Below the pieces are notes generated by a model. The model saw nothing but the letters and a program-made list of their open reading frames with translations, was not told the origin of the DNA and did not search any database. From Marivirga aurantiaca (GTDB taxonomy: Bacteria > Bacteroidota > Bacteroidia > Cytophagales > Cyclobacteriaceae): 64,000 bases of DNA. The position numbers and the translations under genes were made by a program. The stretch is from positions 42,885 to 106,884 of the forward strand of contig NZ_JAEQBW010000015.1 of assembly GCF_016679925.1 (NCBI RefSeq). Reading direction: 5' to 3'. Positions 47,531 through 56,191 of the stretch are shown here, piece after piece. Within the stretch, counting starts at the first letter, position 1. Each line of letters opens with the position of its first letter.

Positions 47531-48783
47531 TGATTAGTATAGCTATCCATATTGTTATTGTTTTTATTCTTATTTTGCTTTTTCAGCGAAAATTAAATGT
47601 CATTGACAGGGCTATTTTCAGTACGGCTGTTTTTGTCAAAATTGTTTGTGGCGTTTTGTTGGGATGGTTGTATTGGGGATATTATGGTGGCACAGGGGAT
47701 ACACTTTACTTTTTTGAACAAGCAGGCAAGTTGTACCACTATTTCCAGATAGGGAAAATCTCCATTGCTGAATGGCTTGGTTTTCAGTCTATCCATCTGA
47801 CAATGGAAGAGTTTTCTGCCCAGAGTGAACCCCGTACTTTCTTTTTTGTAAGATGGATGAGCTATTTATTTGCTGTCACACAGGGAGAATATTTTACGAT
47901 GGCCATTTATTTAAGTCTTTTTTCCATTTTTGCGGCCTGGAAATTTGTAAAGCGGCTCACCGGCATTTTACCAGAAAACAAAACGGCCATTTATATTGCT
48001 TTTCTGTTTATTCCCTCCGTTACCTTTTGGTCCTCAGGATTGATGAAGGAAACTTTTATGATGACCTTACTTTACTTCATGGCGTATTTTATTATTAGAT
48101 GGCATCAGGAAAAGTCTAAGTGGCTTCTTTTTATACCTATTTTAATTTGTTATTGGGGCTTGTGGTTGCTTAAATATTATGTGGCTATTGTATTGATGCC
48201 TGTTTTGATCCTCACACTACTTTTTTCAGTTCAACCCGGATTTCTAAAAGATATACGCTTTCAATGGAAAGTTATTATTTACTTTTCCCTGATGTTGTTG
48301 GGAGGTCTGGTTCTTGCATTTCTTCACCCGGTGTTTTATAGTGGAAGGTTTTATGAGCTTATCAGAATTAGCCACGATGTTATTTTAGCAAATTCCAGTG
48401 AAGCCGGAATCGTTTTTTTGGATGCCGGATCAGATTTCCTTTTCTTTCTTAAAAATATTCCTTTAGCATGGGTAACCGGTTTTTTCAGACCGTTTCCCTG
48501 GGAAGCTTTTAGCCTTTTTTCCCATATAGCAGCTATTGAGCAATTCCTTTTCCTGCTACTATTCCTTTATGCCATCCGCCTGGCTTTTGTAGTTAAAATC
48601 TCTCAAAACGAAATATGGTGGATCATAGGAGTATTGATTTATTGCTCCGTTTTGGCTGTTGTGATTAGTATTTCCACTCCAAATTTTGGCACGCTCATTC
48701 GTTATCAGGTTGCCTATATGCCATTCATATGGTTTCTGGTATTGTGGTTTATAGGGAAAAGATTAAATCAAAGAAGAGGATAG
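47530..48783 (+). CDS. Polytopic membrane protein of unknown function
   Basis: A 417-aa protein with about ten hydrophobic segments. A conserved-looking loop after TM2 reads YYGGTGDTLYFFEQAGKLYH, and WSSGLMKETFMMTLLYF lies in the middle. The layout (acidic or polar residues in the first loop, many helices) recalls GT-C glycosyltransferases or polysaccharide polymerases, but no diagnostic motif is certain. It is coupled to the DUF2851 gene by overlap and precedes a sugar-acyltransferase-like gene, which weakly supports a surface-glycan role. Confidence 0.75.
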   Translation: MISIAIHIVIVFILILLFQRKLNVIDRAIFSTAVFVKIVCGVLLGWLYWGYYGGTGDTLYFFEQAGKLYHYFQIGKISIAEWLGFQSIHLTMEEFSAQSEPRTFFFVRWMSYLFAVTQGEYFTMAIYLSLFSIFAAWKFVKRLTGILPENKTAIYIAFLFIPSVTFWSSGLMKETFMMTLLYFMAYFIIRWHQEKSKWLLFIPILICYWGLWLLKYYVAIVLMPVLILTLLFSVQPGFLKDIRFQWKVIIYFSLMLLGGLVLAFLHPVFYSGRFYELIRISHDVILANSSEAGIVFLDAGSDFLFFLKNIPLAWVTGFFRPFPWEAFSLFSHIAAIEQFLFLLLFLYAIRLAFVVKISQNEIWWIIGVLIYCSVLAVVISISTPNFGTLIRYQVAYMPFIWFLVLWFIGKRLNQRRG

Positions 48784-48827
48784 TTATTTACTTCAGGAGA
48801 TATTTAATTGTAACGAGTAAATCTTTT

Positions 48828-48858
48828 TTGTGGAAAGCTTGAATTAGCCTTAACTTTG
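48828..48858 (+). promoter_or_regulatory. Promoter of the NeuD/PglD-like gene
   Basis: TTG at 48828-48830, a 20-nt spacer and TAACTTTG at 48851-48858 followed by CAGTC, matching the ribosomal promoters. The leader is about 12 nt and contains an out-of-frame ATG (48872) coding for seven residues. Confidence 0.75.
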
Positions 48859-48876
48859 CAGTCTTAAAAAAATGAA

Positions 48877-49518
48877 ATGGATAAAAAACCCGTAATAATA
48901 TTAGGAGCAAAAGGCATAGGCCCCTCAGTAGCTGAGATTTTCAAAAGCAATCAGGTGGAGGTGTATTGTTTTTTGGATGATGATAAAAAATTACATGGAA
49001 CGGAAATAGATTTCATCTCAGTGTTGGGCAATACAGATGATGATGGATTTTTAAAATACATTGGTAAGAAGTGTGATGCTTTCGTGGCAGAAGATAATAT
49101 GAAAGCACGGAAGAAAATGGTCAACTTATTGAATGATCGAAGAAAGGTGATGCCGGGAAATGCTCTGCATGCCCATGCGATTGTTTCAGCTTCGGCCCAT
49201 CTGGGATATGGGAATTATATCGATGCCCGTGTAGTAATTGGTGCCAATGCAAAAGTGCCAAATCATTGCATATTACACGCAGGAGCTATTATAGATTTTA
49301 ATGTTAGCCTGGGCGATTTTGTGCAAGTTGGCACAGGAAGCCAAATAAATAGTGGCGTTACCGTAGGAGACGAAACTTTTATTGGATCAGGTGTTACAGT
49401 AGTTTCTGGTGTTAAAATCGGTAAAAAAGCCAATATTGGTGCGGGTTCGGTAGTAATCAGAGATGTGAAAGATGGAGAAACAGTATTTGGTAATCCGGCT
49501 GAAGCTATTAAATTATAA
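48877..49518 (+). CDS. NeuD/PglD-type acyltransferase (left-handed beta helix)
   Basis: A 213-aa enzyme. The N-terminal Rossmann-like half (PVIILGAKGIGPSVAEIF) precedes hexapeptide repeats (GYGNYIDARVVIGANAKVPN, LHAGAIIDFNVSLGDFVQVG, SGVTVGDETFIGSGVTVVSG). The end VVIRDVKDGETVFGNPAEAI is typical. These enzymes use acetyl-CoA to acylate amino sugars or sialic-acid-type sugars. The His in LHAGAIID could be the catalytic base. Substrate unknown. Confidence 0.88.
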   Translation: MDKKPVIILGAKGIGPSVAEIFKSNQVEVYCFLDDDKKLHGTEIDFISVLGNTDDDGFLKYIGKKCDAFVAEDNMKARKKMVNLLNDRRKVMPGNALHAHAIVSASAHLGYGNYIDARVVIGANAKVPNHCILHAGAIIDFNVSLGDFVQVGTGSQINSGVTVGDETFIGSGVTVVSGVKIGKKANIGAGSVVIRDVKDGETVFGNPAEAIKL

Positions 49519-49619
49519 AAAGATGTTATTTTCAGACTTTAAAGTTAGTAGATAATAGTATATTAAAATAAAAATCAAATCAACCACAAAATCACCTTAT
49601 TTACACTAGGGCAGAAATT

Positions 49620-50591
49620 ATGGAAAACACAACAAATAACTACAAGGTAATACTCTATTACTGCTATGCAGAGATTGAAAACCCGGATGAATTCAGGGAT
49701 GAGCATCATTTATTCTGCATTAAATTAGATGTAAGAGGCAGGATCATCATTGCGAAAGAAGGTTTAAATGGCACTGTATCAGGTAGCATAGAAGCATGCG
49801 ATGCTTATATGGAAGCTGTGAAATCAGATCCTCGCTTCAGTCATGTGGAATTCAAAGAAGAATTTCACCCATCCCATACTTTCAAGAAATTGAATGTACG
49901 TGTAAAACCTGAAATCGTACATTCAGGACTTTCCCATTTAAATCCTCGAAAAAGAACAGGAGCTTATGTGGAGCCGGAAGAATTTCGTAAAATGATTAAA
50001 GAGGAAGAGGATCTGGTCATTTTAGATGTTCGATCCAATTATGAGCATGAGCTGGGAAGGTTTAAGAACGCAGTTACTTTGGACATAGAAAACTTTCGTG
50101 ATTTTCCTGAAAAAATCACAGAATTAGAGCAGTATAAAGGCAAGAAGATAGTAACTTACTGCACAGGTGGTATTAAATGCGAGAAAGCAAGCGCCTATTT
50201 ATTAGAACAAGGATTTGATAATGTATATCAGTTGCATGGTGGAATTATCAAGTATGGACTGGAAGCAGAAGGGGAAGATTTTGAGGGGAAGTGCTATGTT
50301 TTTGATAACAGATTGGCAGTAGATGTTAATAAAGTAAACCCTACCATTGTTTCCAAATGCTTTGTTTGTGATACCACCTCAGATAGGATGGTGAATTGTG
50401 CCAATCCGACTTGTAATGTACATGTGCCTATTTGCGAAAAATGTGGGGAAGAAATGGAGGGGGCGTGTTCTCAGGAATGCAAGGAACACCCGGAGAAAAG
50501 GCCCTATAACGGAACAGGATATTACCAAAAAGCAACCAATGGTTACAATCCCTTGAAAGGATTTCAAGGAAAATTAGATAAAGTTAAATGA
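49620..50591 (+). CDS. trhO: tRNA uridine(34) hydroxylase TrhO (rhodanese family, YceA)
   Basis: A 323-aa protein. The N-terminal domain (YYCYAEIENPDEFRDEHHLF, IIAKEGLNGTVSGSIEACDA) and rhodanese domain with the active-site cysteine C181 in TYCTGGIKCEKASAYLL match the O2-dependent tRNA U34 hydroxylase family. The C-terminus is Cys-rich (CFVCDTTSDRMVNCANPTCN, then CEKCGEEMEGACSQEC), a likely zinc-binding region. Full length. Confidence 0.92.
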   Translation: MENTTNNYKVILYYCYAEIENPDEFRDEHHLFCIKLDVRGRIIIAKEGLNGTVSGSIEACDAYMEAVKSDPRFSHVEFKEEFHPSHTFKKLNVRVKPEIVHSGLSHLNPRKRTGAYVEPEEFRKMIKEEEDLVILDVRSNYEHELGRFKNAVTLDIENFRDFPEKITELEQYKGKKIVTYCTGGIKCEKASAYLLEQGFDNVYQLHGGIIKYGLEAEGEDFEGKCYVFDNRLAVDVNKVNPTIVSKCFVCDTTSDRMVNCANPTCNVHVPICEKCGEEMEGACSQECKEHPEKRPYNGTGYYQKATNGYNPLKGFQGKLDKVK

Positions 50592-50623
50592 CATTAAATT
50601 AGCAGATATATTCGAGGGTGAAT

Positions 50624-50732
50624 CCTGATAGCTCAGATAGCTATTGGGGGAATCAACTACCGGATGATTATTTACCGCGAATTCTCTCGAAGGGATTCCT
50701 TTGGAGCATAGCCTGCCCTGACTATATCGGGG
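50624..50732 (+). other. Two hairpins in the gap before the nucleoside phosphorylase
   Basis: CCTGATAGCT (50624-50633) and AGCTATTGGG (50639-50648) pair over 10 bp including wobbles around CAGAT. CCCTGA (50716-50721) and TCGGGG (50727-50732) form a second hairpin around CTATA. Together they fill the 168-nt gap with GC-rich sequence unlike its surroundings. A regulatory leader or a dispersed intergenic repeat are both possible. Confidence 0.4.
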
Positions 50733-50759
50733 TGACAACTTAAAAACAATTATATACAC

Positions 50760-51632
50760 ATGAAAGCATTCTATCCTGAGTCTGAGTTAATATTGAATAA
50801 AGATGGTTCTGTTTACCATTTAAGCTTAAGGCCTCAGGATATTGCTGATATAATCCTTACTGTGGGAGACCCTACTAGAGTTCACAAGGTAAGCCAGTAT
50901 TTTGATGATATTACTTTTGAAATGAACAAAAGGGAGTTCATTACCCATACAGGTACTTATAAAGGCAAGAAAATTACGGTAATGTCTACAGGTATGGGTA
51001 CTGATAATGTGGAAATATTAATGACTGAACTGGATGCCCTGGCTAATATAAACCTCAAAAAAAGAGAGAATAAAAGCAGAAAAAAATCTTTAAAAATCAT
51101 TAGAATTGGAACATCCGGAGCACTACAAGAAGATATCCCTGTAGATTCTTTATTAGCTTCTCAATTTGCCATTGGTCTGGATACCTTAATGTATTTTTAT
51201 CCGTTAAAAAGAACAGAGGCTGAAGCCAATGTAGAAGCGGCATTACAGTTGGAAGCAGAATTACCTTTTCGCCCCTATTGTGTGGAGGGTTCATCCCGTT
51301 TGTTAAAGCACTTTTCTGAAGATATGATAGTAGGAAATACAGTTACCTGTCCGGGTTTTTACGGGCCTCAGGGAAGGCAATTGAGAACCCCTATAAAGTA
51401 TCCTGATTTAGGTCATAAATTATCTGTTTTTCATTATGGGGATTTATGGCTGACAAACTTTGAAATGGAAACATCCGGCTATTATGCCCTGGGTCGGATG
51501 ATGGGGCATGAAGTATTAAGTTGCAACGCAATTATCGCCAACAGAATCACCAATAAATTTTCCAAAAACCCTGATAAGGTGATTGATAAACTCATCAAAA
51601 CCGTATTGGAAAAAGTACTCACTTTGGAGTAA
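50760..51632 (+). CDS. Nucleoside phosphorylase (uridine phosphorylase-like)
   Basis: A 290-aa PNP/UDP-family enzyme. Substrate phosphate site residues appear in LTVGDPTRVHKVSQYFD and MSTGMGTDNVEILMTEL; IRIGTSGALQEDIPVDS and NFEMETSGYYALGRMMGHEV give the ribose-binding Glu-Met-Glu. It cleaves a nucleoside with phosphate to base and ribose-1-phosphate, a salvage step. The nucleoside preference is not certain from sequence. Confidence 0.88.
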   Translation: MKAFYPESELILNKDGSVYHLSLRPQDIADIILTVGDPTRVHKVSQYFDDITFEMNKREFITHTGTYKGKKITVMSTGMGTDNVEILMTELDALANINLKKRENKSRKKSLKIIRIGTSGALQEDIPVDSLLASQFAIGLDTLMYFYPLKRTEAEANVEAALQLEAELPFRPYCVEGSSRLLKHFSEDMIVGNTVTCPGFYGPQGRQLRTPIKYPDLGHKLSVFHYGDLWLTNFEMETSGYYALGRMMGHEVLSCNAIIANRITNKFSKNPDKVIDKLIKTVLEKVLTLE

Positions 51633-51700
51633 AAACCTTTATTTAATACATAATTATGCGGTTCGGATAACTTTTTTCATTCATCGAAAAACTTTGTTTC

Positions 51701-51738
51701 TTAATTAATTAAGTACTATAATTATTTAATTAATTAAA
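51701..51738. repeat. Pair of TTAATTAATTAA palindromes upstream of the propeller kinase
   Basis: The 12-bp palindrome TTAATTAATTAA occurs at 51701-51712 and again at 51726-51737, 25 bp between centres, directly before the ATG at 51741. It may be an operator pair; AT-rich composition makes chance plausible. Confidence 0.3.
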
Positions 51739-51740
51739 AT

Positions 51741-54700
51741 ATGCGCAACCCCTTATTAGCAATAGTATTGTTCTGCTTCATTTCGTTTGAAGCTCAGTCT
51801 CAATATGAAAACATTGAGTTTACTCACTATTCAGTCAATGAAGGCCTTTCTCAAAATACAGTAGAAGATATCATTCAGGATGAATCGGGATTTATCTGGT
51901 TTGCCACCCAGGATGGACTTAATAGATTTGATGGGATTAATTTCAAGAAATACTATTTCAAAATAAACGATAAGAATAGCCTGAGCAATAACTATGTTAA
52001 ATCACTTTATGAAGATAAATTGGGAAACCTGTGGATAGGAACATATGGTGGAGGGCTCAATAAATTTGATAAGAAGGATAGTTTTAAAAGGTACACTTAT
52101 GATAAAAATAACCTCGGATCAATAAGTGACAATGTAGTGTATTCCATTTTGCAGAGCAGCGATTCCATTCTTTGGTTGGGGACAAAAAATGGGTTGAATC
52201 GGTTTAATATGGTAACAGATCATTTTGAAAGATTCACTGTTTCCTCTCAAAATTCTACCTCCATTTCCAATGATGTGGTCTATTGTATAGAGAAATCCAA
52301 CCATCAGGACGAAATATGGGTGGGAACAAGAGATGGTCTCAACAGATTTAATCTGAAAACAAAAAAAAACACTCGCTATAAGGATGATAAAAACGGGTTG
52401 ACAGATGATGATATTCGTACTCTTTATCTGGATGAAGCCGGGGATTTATGGGTGGGTACTAAACTGGGTGGTTTATTCTTAAAGAAGAAAGGCAGCGAGC
52501 AATTTAAGCAGATTTCATTAGATCCTGGTAGAAGTGGTAAATCTTATATTCGAAAGATTTACCCTGATGACAATGGTGGGCTATGGATTGGCACTTTCGG
52601 GAATGGCTTGTTTCATTTGGATGCCACACACAAAGTTCAATATCACAAAAGAAATGGCCCAAAGGAAGAATTGGGTATTTCAGATAATAGAATAGTTTCT
52701 ATTTATAAAGACAATTCCAATAATTACTGGCTGGGTACCCATGAAGGTGGGGTGAATGTTTTCAATACCACTTCCAAAAAATTCAGGCATTATAAACATG
52801 AACAAGGAAATCCTTCCTCATTATCACATAATTCTATCAATTATATTTACCAGGATTCTAAAGGGGAAATTTACATAGCCAATGATCTTGGAGTAGATAT
52901 ATTGAAAGAAGATGAAAAATCAAATGAAGTAAGCTTTCATAAAATTATCAAAAGTGAATCCGGATTGCCGGATGACAGGGCCTGGATTCTATTTGAAGAT
53001 AGTGAAAATGATTTATGGGTAGGGCTGTGGAATTACGGGCTTTCAAAATTTAATCGAAAAACGGGAGAACTTACCTCTTACATAAATGATCCAAAGGATC
53101 CTCAGTCCATAAGTACCAATTTTGTGGAATCAATAGCAGAGGATAAATATGGGAATTTATGGTTAGGGCTTATTGGGGATGGTGGTTTGAATGTTTTTGA
53201 TAAGAAAACCCAGAAATTCAAACGTTATCGGAATGAGACAGGTAGGGTTCATAGTCTTTCTAATGACAGGGTGCATGCTGTGTTTGTTGATTCAAAAGAT
53301 AGAATTTGGATCGGTACAGATTATGGCCTTAACCTATACCAGGCCGGGTTGGATAATTTCAGACATTTTAAATATAAAGAAGATGATTCCTTAAGCCTCA
53401 ATTATAATATAATTAGAATCATCTTTGAAGATAAGGATGGAGTGCTTTGGATAGGTACTGGTGGTGGAGGGATTTCTAAAATGATAGAAGACAAAGCCGG
53501 GGATATCGGTTTTAAGTCCTACACTACTGATCATGGGCTGCCTAATAATAATATTGCGGGAATTTTACAGGATGATTTTGGTGACATATGGATTTCTACC
53601 TATCAGGGTGTGGCCAAGTTTAACCCAATAACAGAGCAATTCACTAATTATGGCAAGGCAGATGGCTTGCAAGGCCAGGAATTTATCAGGAGATCTGCCT
53701 ATAAAGTTTCAGATGGCCGATTGTTTTTGGGCGGACATAACGGCCTCAATGTATTTCATCCTAAGAAAATAAAAGTTGATTCTTTTATGCCTAATGTCAA
53801 TTTAACCTCAGTAGAAGTGCTACACAATGGCAACCATGTTCATAAAGACATTCATTCAGATACTTTGATCATTCATTATAATGACTATTTGATTTCATTT
53901 GAAGTGGCAGCCATGGATTTTACTGCAATTGAAAAGAATCAATATGCTTATCAATTGGAGGGATTTGATCAAGATTGGGTCTATAACAAAAACAGAAGAC
54001 ATTTTTCTTATACCAATTTGCCTCCGGGTAATTATCAATTACGAGTAAAGGCTACTAATAGTGATGGAGTATGGTCGGATAATGAATTAAAGGTTTTTGT
54101 ACAAGTGGTACCACCTTTTTGGTTGACCAACTGGTTTCGTTTATTAATAATAGTCCTGGTAGCTTTCGTTATTTATGGTTATGTAAAATGGAGAACATAC
54201 AAACTTAGCAGTTCCAAAATGAAATTGGAAAAATTGGTGAAGGAAAGGACTAAGGAAATAACTATTGCCAATAATTCTTTAGTAAAGAATCAAACAATTG
54301 TTAATTCTCAGAAAGATAAAATTATTCAACAGAACAATGAAATCAGTGAAAAAAATAAAATTATTCAAAAACAAAATGATGATTTAAGGTTGTCAAATCT
54401 TCAATTGGAAGAAATGGTAGAAGAACGTACTCGTGAGCTAAAAGACACTAATAGAGAGCTTTTTGCAGCCAATCATGAATTAGATACTTTTTTCTATAAA
54501 GCCTCCCACGATTTGAAAGGCCCTGTTTCTACTATTATGGGACTTGTTTATCTGGCATTAAAGGAGTCAAGAGACAGTAAGGCAATGATTTATTTCCAAA
54601 AGATACAAACCACTGCTGAACATATGGCAAAAATACTTTTCAACCTGCAAAAAATAAATAAGCTAAAGCAAAAGGAGTTAAGTATTCAGTCTCATAATTT

Positions 54701-55169
54701 AAGGGAAATATTTGAAGAAGCCCTTAAGGATAACATACCTGACAATGCGGATACGGAACAATTTATTGATTTGAGTTTCAAAGGGTTTGAAAATAATACT
54801 GAAATCATTAGCGATAATGTGTTATTGAATATCATCTTTTCCAATCTTTTCAGTAATGCTTTGAAGTTTTCCAAAAAAAGCAAGAAAGCAACGGTGCACG
54901 TTAGTTTTGAAAAAGACAACAGGAACAATCAATATCGAATTCTTTTTGAAGATTTTGGGATCGGAATTTCTGAGGAAACAATTGAAAGCATTTTTGATAT
55001 GTTTTTTGTTGCCAATGAAAATAATAAAGGTTTTGGGCTAGGTCTCTACAGCGTGAGAATGGCTGTAAAGAAATTAGGTGGAACAGTGCACGTTGATCCT
55101 TCCTTTCAGAATAGTTCTTGCTTTGTGATAGAGTTACCTATTCCTTACTACCAAAAGTCATATGCTTAA
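51741..55169 (+). CDS. Two-component propeller sensor histidine kinase
   Basis: A 1142-aa membrane kinase. Signal peptide (1-20, ends SFEAQSQ), then many Reg_prop repeats (about 25-680; GFIWFATQDGLNRFD, LWIGTYGGGLNKFD, LWVGTKLGGLFLKK), a Y_Y_Y domain (about 715-785, YAYQLEGFDQDWVY), one membrane segment (about 796-815), a coiled coil (about 830-905), HisKA with H923 in ASHDLKGPVSTIMG and an ATPase domain (NLFSNALKFSKK, DFGIGISEE, GFGLGLYSV). Unlike hybrid sensors of this group it lacks a receiver and an AraC domain, so it needs a separate regulator; none is adjacent. Confidence 0.93.
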   Translation: MRNPLLAIVLFCFISFEAQSQYENIEFTHYSVNEGLSQNTVEDIIQDESGFIWFATQDGLNRFDGINFKKYYFKINDKNSLSNNYVKSLYEDKLGNLWIGTYGGGLNKFDKKDSFKRYTYDKNNLGSISDNVVYSILQSSDSILWLGTKNGLNRFNMVTDHFERFTVSSQNSTSISNDVVYCIEKSNHQDEIWVGTRDGLNRFNLKTKKNTRYKDDKNGLTDDDIRTLYLDEAGDLWVGTKLGGLFLKKKGSEQFKQISLDPGRSGKSYIRKIYPDDNGGLWIGTFGNGLFHLDATHKVQYHKRNGPKEELGISDNRIVSIYKDNSNNYWLGTHEGGVNVFNTTSKKFRHYKHEQGNPSSLSHNSINYIYQDSKGEIYIANDLGVDILKEDEKSNEVSFHKIIKSESGLPDDRAWILFEDSENDLWVGLWNYGLSKFNRKTGELTSYINDPKDPQSISTNFVESIAEDKYGNLWLGLIGDGGLNVFDKKTQKFKRYRNETGRVHSLSNDRVHAVFVDSKDRIWIGTDYGLNLYQAGLDNFRHFKYKEDDSLSLNYNIIRIIFEDKDGVLWIGTGGGGISKMIEDKAGDIGFKSYTTDHGLPNNNIAGILQDDFGDIWISTYQGVAKFNPITEQFTNYGKADGLQGQEFIRRSAYKVSDGRLFLGGHNGLNVFHPKKIKVDSFMPNVNLTSVEVLHNGNHVHKDIHSDTLIIHYNDYLISFEVAAMDFTAIEKNQYAYQLEGFDQDWVYNKNRRHFSYTNLPPGNYQLRVKATNSDGVWSDNELKVFVQVVPPFWLTNWFRLLIIVLVAFVIYGYVKWRTYKLSSSKMKLEKLVKERTKEITIANNSLVKNQTIVNSQKDKIIQQNNEISEKNKIIQKQNDDLRLSNLQLEEMVEERTRELKDTNRELFAANHELDTFFYKASHDLKGPVSTIMGLVYLALKESRDSKAMIYFQKIQTTAEHMAKILFNLQKINKLKQKELSIQSHNLREIFEEALKDNIPDNADTEQFIDLSFKGFENNTEIISDNVLLNIIFSNLFSNALKFSKKSKKATVHVSFEKDNRNNQYRILFEDFGIGISEETIESIFDMFFVANENNKGFGLGLYSVRMAVKKLGGTVHVDPSFQNSSCFVIELPIPYYQKSYA

Positions 55170-56191
55170 CTGCCTTTATCCCAAATTTTTTCAGCTTTCT
55201 TTCCTACCAACCAAAAGGAGATGGCTATAATGCCAAAGAATACTGCTTTGTGCATGATGTCCCAGAAGAATTCAAAGTACCGGGTATAAAGGTTAAGGAA
55301 AATAAAGGTGATTCCCATATTTTTGAGCATTATATCTTCCTTTTTTAAACCGATACCAATGGCAGCGACACTTGCCATAAGCAGTATTAAACTATAAAAC
55401 CACAATTGGTACTGCTTTACCTCCAGCCATGTTTCGTAACTGCTATAGTTTCCTGAGATAGACAAAATCCATAAAGAAATAAAGAAAACAATTAGACCAC
55501 TGAAATAGGTAGGTTCTTTAAAAGCATGAAGTGTTTTTACTTTATTGAGAAAATAGGTAGCTCCTAATATAATTAAACCCAGAATGGCAAATCTCATCGG
55601 GAAGTTCATTCCAAAAAACAGTTCATTGTTTTTACTCAGGTTATAGGTGACGGCTCCATATCCAATCATTAAGGCCATTAAGCCGAAAAACCAGAGTAAT
55701 TCCTTTTTTCTGTAAAATGCTATGGTGAAGTAAACCAGTGAGAGTAAAAAAATGAGGATACCGGGACGTTCTTCCATTTGAAATAGGAAGCTCAGAAATC
55801 CTGTGGCAATTGCAAGGAATACAGCTCCAAAGAAAGCAAATACTTCTTTACTGTACTTCTTTTTGGAAGTCGTTTTGGCATAGCGCCAGTCCAACCAAAA
55901 GAAAAGGCCACTTAGTACCAAAAAGGTGAACGATTTTGTAACGTATGAAGTAGAAATGAGTGAATCTATTAGGTCCAAAAGTGCTTTATCGGCAAATATG
56001 CTTAAAATGGCTATTAACAAACTAACTACTGCAAAAATGAAAGAGTAATAAGCGACTGCTTGCCAGTTGAATGGCTTTTGCTCAAGATTATTCTTTAATT
56101 CGGTGGCTTTTTCCGTATTTAGTAAATTCACCGACTCCCAATGTTGAAGAGCCTTTTGCAGTATTTCTTTTTCCTTACGATTTACTTTCAT
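55166..56191 (-). CDS. DUF2157 multi-pass membrane protein
   Basis: A 341-aa protein. A soluble N-terminal segment (EKEILQKALQHWESVNLLNT) precedes about nine hydrophobic helices, e.g. AYYSFIFAVVSLLIAILSIF and LWFFGLMALMIGYGAVTYNL. This matches the DUF2157 pattern; function unknown. Its start overlaps the end of the RNA methyltransferase gene by 17 nt, so they are co-transcribed, and its 3' end overlaps the kinase gene on the other strand by 4 nt. Confidence 0.75.
   Translation of the reverse strand: MKVNRKEKEILQKALQHWESVNLLNTEKATELKNNLEQKPFNWQAVAYYSFIFAVVSLLIAILSIFADKALLDLIDSLISTSYVTKSFTFLVLSGLFFWLDWRYAKTTSKKKYSKEVFAFFGAVFLAIATGFLSFLFQMEERPGILIFLLSLVYFTIAFYRKKELLWFFGLMALMIGYGAVTYNLSKNNELFFGMNFPMRFAILGLIILGATYFLNKVKTLHAFKEPTYFSGLIVFFISLWILSISGNYSSYETWLEVKQYQLWFYSLILLMASVAAIGIGLKKEDIMLKNMGITFIFLNLYTRYFEFFWDIMHKAVFFGIIAISFWLVGKKAEKIWDKGS

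Noticed and set aside
52000..53600. Periodic DNA similarity considered as a CRISPR-like or tandem repeat
   Set aside because: The period matches Reg_prop protein repeats and the copies are diverged.
54300..54420. Repeated AAAATTATTC-type words considered as a short DNA repeat
   Set aside because: They encode the coiled coil of the kinase (KIIQ-QNN heptads) and reflect protein repetition.
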